Below, piece by piece: positions 1 to 6,739 of a stretch of 7,362 nucleotides of DNA. Numbering within the stretch: the first letter of the stretch is position 1; every line of letters begins with the position of its first letter. The DNA is taken from NCBI GenBank assembly GCA_003520315.1, contig DOVA01000052.1, positions 1-7,362 of the forward strand, given 5' to 3'. Both the position numbers and the translations under genes were made by a program. Under the pieces are notes generated by a model. The model made no database searches and was not told the origin of the DNA. It was given only the letters and a program-made list of their open reading frames with translations. Source of the DNA: Rikenellaceae bacterium (GTDB lineage Bacteria; Bacteroidota; Bacteroidia; Bacteroidales; UBA932).

Positions 1-361
1 ACAAAACCGGCAAGATTCCTTCATTAAGGGTATCTCTTCAAGAATTGCCAATAGTTTCAGACGTTTTATGACTAAAGATGGAATTGAAGATACCGGTTGT
101 CCTCTTAAAATATTACGCACAGACTATGCAAAGAGGATTCCTCTTTTCACAGGAATGCATCGATTCCTGCCTGCGTTGATAATGTTACAACCAGGCGGTA
201 CAGTCAAGCAAGTTCCTGTCAGACATTTTCCAAGAGTTGCAGGCAAATCAAAATATAACCTGGCAAACCGTATGGTAGGTCCCTTTATAGACTGTTTTGC
301 CTACAGATGGATGAAAAAAAGATATATAAACTACAGCATATCCACAAACAACCTTAATTAA
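1..361 (+). CDS. Polyprenyl-phosphate glycosyltransferase, GT2 family (DPM1/ArnC/RgtE-like), C-terminal part
   Basis: This is the 3' end of a gene that begins before the window; the first full codon is at base 2 and the frame stays open to TAA at 359-361. The visible ~119 residues match the C-terminal third of bacterial family 2 glycosyltransferases that move a sugar from a nucleotide donor to polyprenyl phosphate on the cytoplasmic side of the inner membrane. Diagnostic pieces are an RQDSFIKGISSRIAN-type stretch, the DTGCPLK motif, the IPLFTGMHRFLPAL motif, a PVRHFPRVAGKSKY segment, and a basic end (RWMKKRYIN). No long C-terminal membrane anchor is present, so it resembles the short soluble or peripheral DPM1-like form more than ArnC, which has two C-terminal helices. 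The next gene starts 3 nt after the stop, implying one transcript with a LAB_N protein and an ArnT-like transferase. The family is clear; the sugar is not readable from this part. The internal ATG at 68 is not a real start, because similarity continues upstream of it. Confidence 0.9.
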   Translation, partial: QNRQDSFIKGISSRIANSFRRFMTKDGIEDTGCPLKILRTDYAKRIPLFTGMHRFLPALIMLQPGGTVKQVPVRHFPRVAGKSKYNLANRMVGPFIDCFAYRWMKKRYINYSISTNNLN

Positions 362-364
362 TCA

Positions 365-985
365 ATGATATATGTAATCGGCCTGATTGCCCAACTCTTT
401 TTTGGAGCTCGCACAATCTTGCAATGGATACTCTCAGAAAGGGCAAAAAAGGTTCTTTCTCCCTCCATATTTTGGATTTTGAGTCTGATAGCCTCATACC
501 TGTTCTTTATTTATGGTTGGCTAAGAGAGGATTTTGCAATTATTCTTGGACAGATGATTTCTTACTATATTTATATATGGAATTTGAAAATCAAGGGAAT
601 ATGGACAAAAATGTATAAAATATTAAGGATTTTGCTTCTGATAACTCCTGTCATTGCCATTGTGCTTGCTGCCGATAATGTTGATCAGTTTGTCTCAACA
701 TTTTTCAAAAACGATAAAATTCCTATTTGGCTTGTAATTTTCGGATCTTTTGGACAAATATTGTTTACATTTCGCTTTATTTATCAGATCATTTACTCTG
801 CAAAGAGAAACGAATCCATACTGCCACTTGGTTTCTGGATAATTAGTCTAACAGGCTCTTCTCTTATAATTATCTATGCTCTTATTCGTCTGGATCCAAT
901 TCTTATTTTGGGACAAAGTGCCGGATTTATTGCCTATATACGAAACATTATCATTTATACTAAACAGGGGAAAAACAGTCAATGA
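365..985 (+). CDS. Integral membrane protein with two tandem LAB_N (lipid A biosynthesis N-terminal) domains
   Basis: The 206-residue protein is almost entirely hydrophobic and made of two homologous halves. Repeat 1 (about residues 6-75) and repeat 2 (about 126-196) share the same spaced pattern: G..Q..F..R...Q, then FWI.SL..S, an IY/YA turn, R.D, ILGQ and YI.N. This is the LAB_N signature, a short domain named for its occurrence at the N terminus of some LpxB proteins and related in pattern to PQ-loop/SWEET-type membrane bundles. An extra helix (about 85-102) and a short loop link the repeats. There is no LpxB catalytic domain, so it should not be called lipid-A-disaccharide synthase. It lies 3 nt after a polyprenyl-P glycosyltransferase and overlaps the start of an ArnT-like transferase by ATGA, the position occupied by flippase subunits in comparable operons. 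A role in flipping or handling the lipid-linked sugar is an inference. Family assignment is strong, function unproven. Confidence 0.88.
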   Translation: MIYVIGLIAQLFFGARTILQWILSERAKKVLSPSIFWILSLIASYLFFIYGWLREDFAIILGQMISYYIYIWNLKIKGIWTKMYKILRILLLITPVIAIVLAADNVDQFVSTFFKNDKIPIWLVIFGSFGQILFTFRFIYQIIYSAKRNESILPLGFWIISLTGSSLIIIYALIRLDPILILGQSAGFIAYIRNIIIYTKQGKNSQ

Positions 986-2634
986 GACTACTCGAGAAAT
1001 ATAGATTTTTGATTTATCTAACCGCGGTCATCCCTCTTTTTATTTTAAGAGATTTCACGCCTGACAATGAATTACGATATCTAAGTATTGCTGATGAGGC
1101 TATTAGGAATGGCAATCTGTTTACATTTACAAATCATGGCATCCCCTATGCCGATAAACCCCCACTCTATCTATGGATAGTAATGGCTGGCAAACTATTG
1201 TTCGGCCATCACAGCATGTTTTTTCTTGCTTTGTTTTCATATCTCCCAGCCTTAATAACTATCTATGTTATGGATAAGTGGACAAGCAAGTATGTCAATA
1301 GGCAAGCTTTAATTGCAGGGGAATTAATGCTTTTGACAAGCGTTTATTTCATGGGCGCAGGAGTTGTGGCAAGGATGGACATGTTGATGTGCATGTTCAT
1401 AACTCTCTCTCTCTATGTTTTTTACCGCATGTATATGGGAGATGGCAAAAAGTTTGACGGATTACTGTTTCCTCTCCTGGTCTTTATGGCAATCTTTTCA
1501 AAAGGGCCAATTGGTATTCTGGTACCGTTTGTCTCAACAGTCACTTTCCTTCTTCTCAGAAAAGACTATAAGGCGATCGGACGTTTTTGGGGAATAAAAA
1601 CACTCTCTGTCTTGCTTGTCCTTTGTTTGGTATGGTTTAGCATGGTTTGGACAGAAGGGGGAAAAGAGTATCTAAACAATCTCCTTTTCAATCAGACAGT
1701 CAATCGCGCTGTTAACTCATTCCATCACAAAGAGCCATTTTATTATTATTTTGTATCTATCTTATACTCTCTATTTCCATGGTCTATCCTTGTTATATCA
1801 ATGATAATAAGAGGAATATCCAAAAGAACTAAAATTGACGAAGGTTTAAGTGATACACTTGAACAATTTTTTATAATAGTTGCTCTCTCTACATTCATTT
1901 TACTATCTCTCATAAGCTCCAAACTGCAGATTTACCTTTTACCTGCATTTCCTTTTTTCATATATCTGACTCTCCTTTGGCTACCTAAATTTGGAGCTAC
2001 AGGTTTTGGACCTTCAAGGTTTGTTAAAATCTCTCTTGAAATACCGGCATTTCTTCTAACTCTGGTCACACCTGCCTATTTCATTTATATTATGTCATCA
2101 AACAGGCCTGAAACATACACTGTTACACCTCCTGCTTCAATTTTGATTCCCACTGCTCTTACAATTGTTTCAACAGCGGGAATTTTATCCCTATATATAC
2201 TTCACAGCAATAAAATGCAGATATACAAGGTTATATCAACCATGAGTGCAGGAATTCTTTTGTCAGTTTTTATTGCCTCATTTGCTGTTCCTCAATTAAA
2301 TCCCTTTATTGGTATGGGAACTCTTTGTAAAGAAGCCAAAGAGGTCGCAGAAAAAGAGGGAATTAGCAACTTTGTATATTACAGACTTAAACAAGCTGAT
2401 AATTTGGACGTTTATCTGGGAACACAACTTCAAGAGCTCTCTCTCGAAGAGTTAAAAAATATTGTTGACAAGCGGATGTCAGAGGAAAAGGAAGATCCAT
2501 CCAGACAGATAGGAGAACGGTCCATTCTCTTTGTCAAACAATCCCATATGTTAGAAAAAGATAAAGAGGCTGCAACACTTCTCGAAAAATATGAAAAGCA
2601 TCCTGTTGGAAAATATTTCTTTATTATTCTATAA
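982..2634 (+). CDS. ArnT/RgtA-like GT-C glycosyltransferase (GT39/GT83-type), lipid-linked sugar donor
   Basis: The 550-residue inner-membrane enzyme is predicted to take a sugar from a polyprenyl-phosphate donor and transfer it to a periplasmic acceptor, as ArnT does with Ara4N and RgtA-D do with galacturonic acid on lipid A or core. Visible family motifs are an acidic first-loop motif RDFTPDNELRY (23-33), the catalytic-loop DKPPLYLW (58-65), ARMDMLM (130-136), SKGPIGILVP (173-182), HHKEPFYYYF (248-257), LFPWS (264-268) and SSKLQIYLLPAFPFF (312-326). About 12-13 hydrophobic segments run to about residue 437, followed by a ~110-residue soluble, charged C-terminal domain as in ArnT. Length is normal for the family. 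The ATG overlaps the previous stop (ATGA), and a purine-rich AGGGGAAAAA lies just upstream, suggesting translational coupling. The epimerase gene follows after 6 nt. Acceptor and sugar cannot be read directly; protein O-glycosylation is an alternative to lipid A modification. Confidence 0.88.
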   Translation: MRLLEKYRFLIYLTAVIPLFILRDFTPDNELRYLSIADEAIRNGNLFTFTNHGIPYADKPPLYLWIVMAGKLLFGHHSMFFLALFSYLPALITIYVMDKWTSKYVNRQALIAGELMLLTSVYFMGAGVVARMDMLMCMFITLSLYVFYRMYMGDGKKFDGLLFPLLVFMAIFSKGPIGILVPFVSTVTFLLLRKDYKAIGRFWGIKTLSVLLVLCLVWFSMVWTEGGKEYLNNLLFNQTVNRAVNSFHHKEPFYYYFVSILYSLFPWSILVISMIIRGISKRTKIDEGLSDTLEQFFIIVALSTFILLSLISSKLQIYLLPAFPFFIYLTLLWLPKFGATGFGPSRFVKISLEIPAFLLTLVTPAYFIYIMSSNRPETYTVTPPASILIPTALTIVSTAGILSLYILHSNKMQIYKVISTMSAGILLSVFIASFAVPQLNPFIGMGTLCKEAKEVAEKEGISNFVYYRLKQADNLDVYLGTQLQELSLEELKNIVDKRMSEEKEDPSRQIGERSILFVKQSHMLEKDKEAATLLEKYEKHPVGKYFFIIL

Positions 2635-2640
2635 TAAATT

Positions 2641-3645
2641 ATGAAGATTTTAATTACCGGATCGGCAGGTTTCATAGGACATTACGCAGCAATGCATTAT
2701 GCTCTAAAGGGAAGCGAAGTGGTCGGTCTGGACAATCTCAACGACTATTACGACGTTAACCTGAAATACCACAGAGGTTTTATCAGTGGCTTTAACTTCC
2801 AGGAGACAGAGCCAGGTCAAATAGTCAGGAGCACAAAATACGATAATTATCGCTTTATCAGAGGAGATTTGACTGACAAAAATCTTCTCGATAATCTTTT
2901 TGATAATGAAAAATTTGATATAGTTTGCAATCTTGCGGCACAGGCAGGCGTAAGATATTCAATAGAAAAACCCTACTCCTATATCAATTCCAACATTATT
3001 GGATTTATGAACATATTGGAAGCCTGCAGGCACAATCCTGTCAAGCATCTCGTTTTCGCCAGCTCGAGCAGTGTCTATGGAATGAACAGCAAAGTTCCGT
3101 TCAGTGAAGACGACAAATGCGATTCTCCTGCAAGCCTGTACGCTGCAACTAAAAAAGCTGATGAACTGATGGCACATGCATACAGCTCCCTTTATAAAAT
3201 TCCTTCCACCGGTCTTCGATTTTTCACTGTCTACGGACCTCTTGGAAGGCCTGACATGGCTCCTGATATATTCATGAAAGCTATAATAGCGGGAAGACCC
3301 ATCAGACTGTTCAATCACGGGAACATGTTCAGGGATTTCACATATATCGACGATATAATTCAAGGTCTTTCTACTGTCATCGATTCACCTTCTCCTTCAG
3401 GAGCTATCCCTTACAAACTTTATAACATAGGCAACAGCACTCCTGTTCCGCTTCTGGACTTTATAAAAACCATTGAAGAGGTAACCGGTAAAAAGGCAGT
3501 CGTTCAAATGGAAGAAATGCAACCGGGAGATGTAATAATCACATATGCAGATACAACAAAACTGCAAAATGAATTTGGTTACAAACCACAAACTTCTGTT
3601 CGCAAAGGGATTGAAGCTCTCTACAAAAGCATATTGAATCTTTAA
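2641..3645 (+). CDS. UDP-glucuronate 4-epimerase-type NAD-dependent sugar epimerase (extended SDR)
   Basis: The 334-residue cytoplasmic enzyme is predicted to interconvert UDP-glucuronate and UDP-galacturonate using bound NAD. The Rossmann motif GSAGFIG (7-13) and the acidic D31 start the protein. The run DNLNDYYDVNLKYHR (31-45) is characteristic of UDP-GlcA 4-epimerases (LpsL/Cap1J/GAE type) rather than GalE. Then come NLAAQAGVRYS (97-107), the SSSSVYG strand (141-147) with the catalytic Ser, YAATK (Tyr167, Lys171), RFFTVYGPLGRPDMA (193-207) and RDFTYIDD (231-238). Length and motif order are complete. It is the last gene of the four-gene + strand block, 6 nt after the GT-C gene, so UDP-GalA is the most natural candidate for the sugar loaded on the lipid carrier. 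Other members of this SDR group act on different UDP-sugars, so substrate is probable, not certain. Confidence 0.88.
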   Translation: MKILITGSAGFIGHYAAMHYALKGSEVVGLDNLNDYYDVNLKYHRGFISGFNFQETEPGQIVRSTKYDNYRFIRGDLTDKNLLDNLFDNEKFDIVCNLAAQAGVRYSIEKPYSYINSNIIGFMNILEACRHNPVKHLVFASSSSVYGMNSKVPFSEDDKCDSPASLYAATKKADELMAHAYSSLYKIPSTGLRFFTVYGPLGRPDMAPDIFMKAIIAGRPIRLFNHGNMFRDFTYIDDIIQGLSTVIDSPSPSGAIPYKLYNIGNSTPVPLLDFIKTIEEVTGKKAVVQMEEMQPGDVIITYADTTKLQNEFGYKPQTSVRKGIEALYKSILNL

Positions 3646-3655
3646 TCACCATTGC

Positions 3656-3829
3656 TCTAAACTGATTACCTCCTATACAGCACTTTATCATACAGCCATA
3701 TCTCCTAATCTATTAAGATATGTCAAAGTCTTTGCAAAGAACTACGGTACAATCCCGCAATGGCACCAGGAAGCAGTTGGTGAAACGTTTATATTTATAG
3801 ACGAAATAACTGTAAAACAGGCAAAATGA
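3656..3829 (+). pseudogene. Relic: C-terminal end of a GH20 beta-N-acetylhexosaminidase
   Basis: Between the epimerase stop and the convergent kinase gene, the reading frame ending at TGA 3827-3829 encodes about 57 residues with no start codon. The best part (from 3716) reads RYVKVFAKNYGTIPQWH followed closely by a GETFIFIDEI segment. That pattern (RYVKV.AKNYG..P.WH, then an F.F.DEI strand) is the usual last beta-sandwich segment of Bacteroidota family 20 beta-hexosaminidases, which trim GlcNAc/GalNAc from glycans. Catalytic and other domains are absent: the upstream neighbour is the intact epimerase, so the main body of the gene has been deleted or displaced. It is non-functional as it stands. 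The match is from memory of the family; a related carbohydrate-binding C-terminal domain of another glycosidase is the main alternative. The left limit is approximate. The rest of the 3646-3837 gap shows no other gene and no clear terminator. Confidence 0.55.
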
Positions 3830-3837
3830 CTAAAAGA

Positions 3838-6039
3838 TTATAGGTTGTTACGGGAGCAATAAGGATTTTGCAACTTGATTGTGAAATAAAAAGTAGTCCC
3901 TTTGCCAACTTCAGATTCCACCCAAATTCTTCCTTCAAGCATTGAAACAAATTCTTTCACAATAGATAATCCCAATCCTGTACCCTCGACCGATCTTGAG
4001 AAAGAATTTTCAACCTGATAAAACCGCTCGAATATCCTGTCAAGCTCACTGTTTTCAATACCACAACCGGTATCCTTAACGAAGAAAATTATATGCTCAG
4101 GATCTCCGACAAAGTTATCTTCATAAAAAAAACCAAATTCAACATATCCGGCTTTAGTAAACTTCTGAGCATTACTTACAAGATTAATAAAAATCTGAGT
4201 AAGTTTGGCTTTATCGGTGCACACCTCTATGTCAACTGCTGCTGAAGGAGCCACTTTGAGCATAATCTCCGAATTGAAACTACTGCTGAAAAATGAATAA
4301 ACGCTATTGATAACTTCCCCTAAATTAAATTTTTCCGGCCTTACATTAACTTGTCCTGCCTCCAGTTTTGCAATATCCATCAAATCATTAACTGTATTAA
4401 GAAGCCGATATGTACTATTGTTGATAATAGAGAGATACTCCTTAAGACGCTCGTCCTTAGCTTCATTCATCAAGATATCTGTAAATCCGATAATGCTAGT
4501 CATTGGGGTACGTATTTCATGGCTGACATTGGCAAGAAAGGCGCTTTTGAGTTTATTGCTTTCCTCTGCCTGCTCCTTAGCCAATCTTAAGTCTTCAATC
4601 TTGGTCAATTTGTCGTAATATAGTCCGATATATGCAGCAAAAATCTCAAGAGTCACCAAATCGTCATCGTTATAAGCATCCTTGTTGTGATAATTTTGAA
4701 CAGCCACGACTCCTGTCACACTCTTTTGAGAGAGGTCAAACAAAGGCGCTCCCATCCATATTTGAGTGTCAGTTCCAAGCAATCTCAATCCATATTCCTT
4801 GTTAATTTCATCAATGTCCTCCTGCCTCACCAGATGCCCTTTTGCAGATGTCCTCACATAGTCTGTAAGTGTGTTATTCAGAGACATCAAATCCGCACCT
4901 TCATAATTGTCAAATTCATCGACAAAATAAGGGAAAGAATATTTATCTTCCGCTTTGTTATAAATTGCAATAAATATATTTTCAACTTGCATCACATTTT
5001 TCAGCTCTTCATGAGATCTTCGAAGAAACTCATGAAGAGATATATTTTCAAGAAAAATCCGCGAAATATTGAGCAGGGCCAATTGTAATACGCTCTTTTT
5101 TCTGTTTTCAGTAACATCTCTCATTACACCACCTACACCTATCCGCCCATTTCCAAAATTTAGAGGGAATTTAATAATTTCATATATTCTTTCATTAAAG
5201 CTATTCTCTTCCACCACCATATCATTTTGCTCAATAGTTCTTATATCAGAAAAAGAACAAATTTGAGCAATGCAAGGCTCAAATATTTCTCGGTCAGTAT
5301 TCCCAATTATTTCATTATTTTCCAATTTGACCAAATTCTGAAAAGCAGTATTGAAAAAAGTATATTTAAAATTCTCATCCTTAATGAACATAGCGTCTCT
5401 GTTGGCATTCATGAACTTCATGTTTCTTTCTTCGCTGAGCATCAATTCATTTCTGATCTTCCAAAAGTACATTCTCCTTACAAGCAATATCCCCAATAAA
5501 ACAGTAGTAAAAGGATATAAAGTCATCGTAGGAATCAAAATATTCTTCAATGTGGGTATAATCAGTTCTCGAGGAAGTGCAAGAGTGCAAAGCAACATGA
5601 GAATGTGGGCTATATAGCTAACAATAAATAGATTATAAATGTATCTTTTCTTACGCCACTGTGGAAAGAGCTTTTTCCAAACCAAGCCTGTAGCAGATGA
5701 TGATACAATCACCAGAACACCCATCCACATTCCAGCCCCCCCTTGAATAATTCTGAAAGCAGCAGTAATTATAACCGCAACAATAGTTGAGATTGGACCA
5801 AAAAAAAGACCCGCGTTGACCAAAAGTGCAGATCTAGTATCAAACACCAAACCAGGCATCATCTTCCATGGAGTCAACATTAAAATTATCCCAATTATCC
5901 CTATGCCTGCGCCAAGTAAGACTTTATAAAACCTGGTTTTAAAATGTTCCGATTTTTCCCACACCAAATCATAAAGAAGTGTGAAAGAGATCAAAATAGC
6001 TATATTTTGAACGAGACCAATTATTATAGAAAAATCCAT
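3838..6039 (-). CDS. Sensor histidine kinase: 5TM-LYT, PAS, GAF, HisKA, HATPase_c
   Basis: A 733-residue membrane sensor kinase. The N-terminal ~195 residues hold six or so hydrophobic helices with the LytS/YhcK-type 5TM receptor pattern: PGLVFDTRSALL (62-73), an AGLFFGP turn and an AFRIIQGGAG segment (94-103). A PAS domain follows (about 203-310), then a GAF domain (about 325-475), then a HisKA dimerisation helix with the phosphoacceptor in NVSHEIRTPM (His507) and a HATPase_c domain with N box NLVSNAQKF, DTGCGI (656-661), ERFYQVE (F box) and GTGLGLSI (686-693). All catalytic boxes are intact. There is no receiver domain and no response regulator in the window, so the partner is elsewhere. 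The start is placed at the ATG at 6039. A TTG at 6060 is in frame and would add seven residues, but it lies inside a TAnnTTTG promoter-like element, while the ATG has a GGTGAG purine stretch about 9 nt upstream. Ligand unknown. Confidence 0.9.
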   Translation of the reverse strand: MDFSIIIGLVQNIAILISFTLLYDLVWEKSEHFKTRFYKVLLGAGIGIIGIILMLTPWKMMPGLVFDTRSALLVNAGLFFGPISTIVAVIITAAFRIIQGGAGMWMGVLVIVSSSATGLVWKKLFPQWRKKRYIYNLFIVSYIAHILMLLCTLALPRELIIPTLKNILIPTMTLYPFTTVLLGILLVRRMYFWKIRNELMLSEERNMKFMNANRDAMFIKDENFKYTFFNTAFQNLVKLENNEIIGNTDREIFEPCIAQICSFSDIRTIEQNDMVVEENSFNERIYEIIKFPLNFGNGRIGVGGVMRDVTENRKKSVLQLALLNISRIFLENISLHEFLRRSHEELKNVMQVENIFIAIYNKAEDKYSFPYFVDEFDNYEGADLMSLNNTLTDYVRTSAKGHLVRQEDIDEINKEYGLRLLGTDTQIWMGAPLFDLSQKSVTGVVAVQNYHNKDAYNDDDLVTLEIFAAYIGLYYDKLTKIEDLRLAKEQAEESNKLKSAFLANVSHEIRTPMTSIIGFTDILMNEAKDERLKEYLSIINNSTYRLLNTVNDLMDIAKLEAGQVNVRPEKFNLGEVINSVYSFFSSSFNSEIMLKVAPSAAVDIEVCTDKAKLTQIFINLVSNAQKFTKAGYVEFGFFYEDNFVGDPEHIIFFVKDTGCGIENSELDRIFERFYQVENSFSRSVEGTGLGLSIVKEFVSMLEGRIWVESEVGKGTTFYFTIKLQNPYCSRNNL

Positions 6040-6057
6040 TACGATATTCTCACCCTG

Positions 6058-6065
6058 CAAAAGTA
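6058..6065 (-). promoter_or_regulatory. Bacteroidota-type -7 promoter element for the histidine kinase
   Basis: On the minus strand this reads TACTTTTG, a perfect match to the TAnnTTTG -7 consensus of Bacteroidota housekeeping promoters. Transcription would begin roughly 5-8 nt downstream, leaving a leader of only ~12-15 nt before the ATG at 6039. A clear TTTG -33 box is not visible at the expected ~19-nt distance, only a T-rich stretch. Distance and consensus come from established knowledge; activity is inferred. Confidence 0.5.
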
Positions 6066-6146
6066 CAAAAACAATCTCTTATAAAAAGCAGAAGCTGCAA
6101 CAAGATTAATCCCTATCGCAGCCTCAATTAAAGAAAGAGTCACGAA

Positions 6147-6668
6147 TTATGCTGAAGTCTTAGTGGAGTCAACAAAGACTCTTGCTCCCAACTCCTTATC
6201 AAGGAGATAAATAGCCTGGCCATTATCTTCTCCTATTAATTTTAGCTGATCCACAATTTGTAATGCGCTTTCCTCTTCCTCTGCTTGCTCATCAATGAAC
6301 CATTGCAACATGTTTGCAGCAGCATGATCTTTTTCTGAAAGAGCTACCTCATAGCAATGATTAATTTTTTCAGTAACCTTGCATTCCTGATAGTAAGTCT
6401 CTTCAAAGACTAACAAAATTGAATTCCATGTAACAGGAACCTCCGGAATTGCCTCAAGTTTAACAACACCTCCTCTACTGTTGATAAAATCGAAAATCTT
6501 AATAGCATGTGTCAATTCTTCTTGGTACTGAACCTTCATCCAGTTTGCAAAACCTCTGAGAGCACGTGTTTCAAAATAAGCTGACATTGACAAATAAAGA
6601 TGAGCAGACCAGAACTCTGCATTGATTTGCTTGTTAAGAACCTCTTCTACTTTTGAATTTATTTTCAT
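6147..6668 (-). CDS. ftnA: Bacterial non-haem ferritin
   Basis: A 173-residue cytoplasmic iron-storage protein that oxidises Fe(II) and stores it as a ferric mineral in a 24-subunit shell. The four-helix bundle and ferroxidase ligands are visible: Glu18 (in INAEFWSAHLYLSM), Glu51 and His54 (in QYQEELTHA), Glu95 (in YYQECK), and Gln128/Glu131 (in LQWFIDEQAEEE). The LDKEL stretch near the C terminus (about 157-161) is also typical of FtnA-like proteins. Length is standard. The start is placed at ATG 6668; an in-frame GTG two codons upstream (6674) is less likely. The gene is divergent from the HAD gene across a ~90-nt AT-rich region with an inverted repeat, and lies upstream of the kinase on the same strand with an 86-nt gap before the TTG at 6060. 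Iron- or peroxide-dependent control is common for this family, but no clear Fur/PerR/OxyR box can be claimed here. Confidence 0.96.
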   Translation of the reverse strand: MKINSKVEEVLNKQINAEFWSAHLYLSMSAYFETRALRGFANWMKVQYQEELTHAIKIFDFINSRGGVVKLEAIPEVPVTWNSILLVFEETYYQECKVTEKINHCYEVALSEKDHAAANMLQWFIDEQAEEEESALQIVDQLKLIGEDNGQAIYLLDKELGARVFVDSTKTSA

Positions 6669-6704
6669 AACCACAATTTTTATAGTGATAATCTAATATT
6701 ATAT

Positions 6705-6739
6705 AAATATAACAAATTAATTTAGTTTTTGTTATATTT
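6705..6739. repeat. Perfect 12-bp inverted repeat in the ferritin/HAD divergent promoter region
   Basis: The left arm AAATATAACAAA (6705-6716) and right arm TTTGTTATATTT (6728-6739) are exact reverse complements separated by 11 nt (6717-6727). The symmetry axis lies roughly midway between the two divergent start codons (6668 and 6761). Each arm, read toward its own gene, contains TATATTT, which forms TATATTTG toward the HAD gene and TATATTTA toward ferritin. It could therefore be a pair of mirror-image -7 elements, a two-way operator, or both. The T/A-rich loop and lack of GC make it a poor transcription terminator. Confidence 0.6.

Noticed and set aside
1403..1414. (CT)6 dinucleotide tract inside the GT-C gene, possible phase-variation repeat.
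   Set aside because: Only six units, and CTCTCT runs recur across this gene (near 1880 and 2435) as ordinary Ser/Leu codon use; the frame is intact.
2959..3363. 134-codon open frame on the minus strand opposite the epimerase.
   Set aside because: Shadow of the epimerase gene; no recognisable family and the + strand protein has all expected motifs.
3729..3740. Perfect palindrome TCTTTGCAAAGA in the intergenic relic.
   Set aside because: A 12-bp palindrome is expected once or twice by chance in a window of this size, and it lies within the hexosaminidase-like coding relic; no T tract follows.
3763..3783. CACCA ... TGGTG hairpin as a terminator between the convergent genes.
   Set aside because: Stem of 5 bp with a 9-nt loop and no following U tract; too weak.
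3821..3871. GCAAAAT ... ATTTTGC inverted repeat at the end of the kinase gene as a terminator.
   Set aside because: Arms of 7 bp separated by a 37-nt loop, partly inside the kinase coding region; not a convincing terminator.
4687..5088. 133-codon open frame on the + strand opposite the kinase.
   Set aside because: Antisense shadow of the PAS/GAF region, with composition typical of reverse-frame translation.
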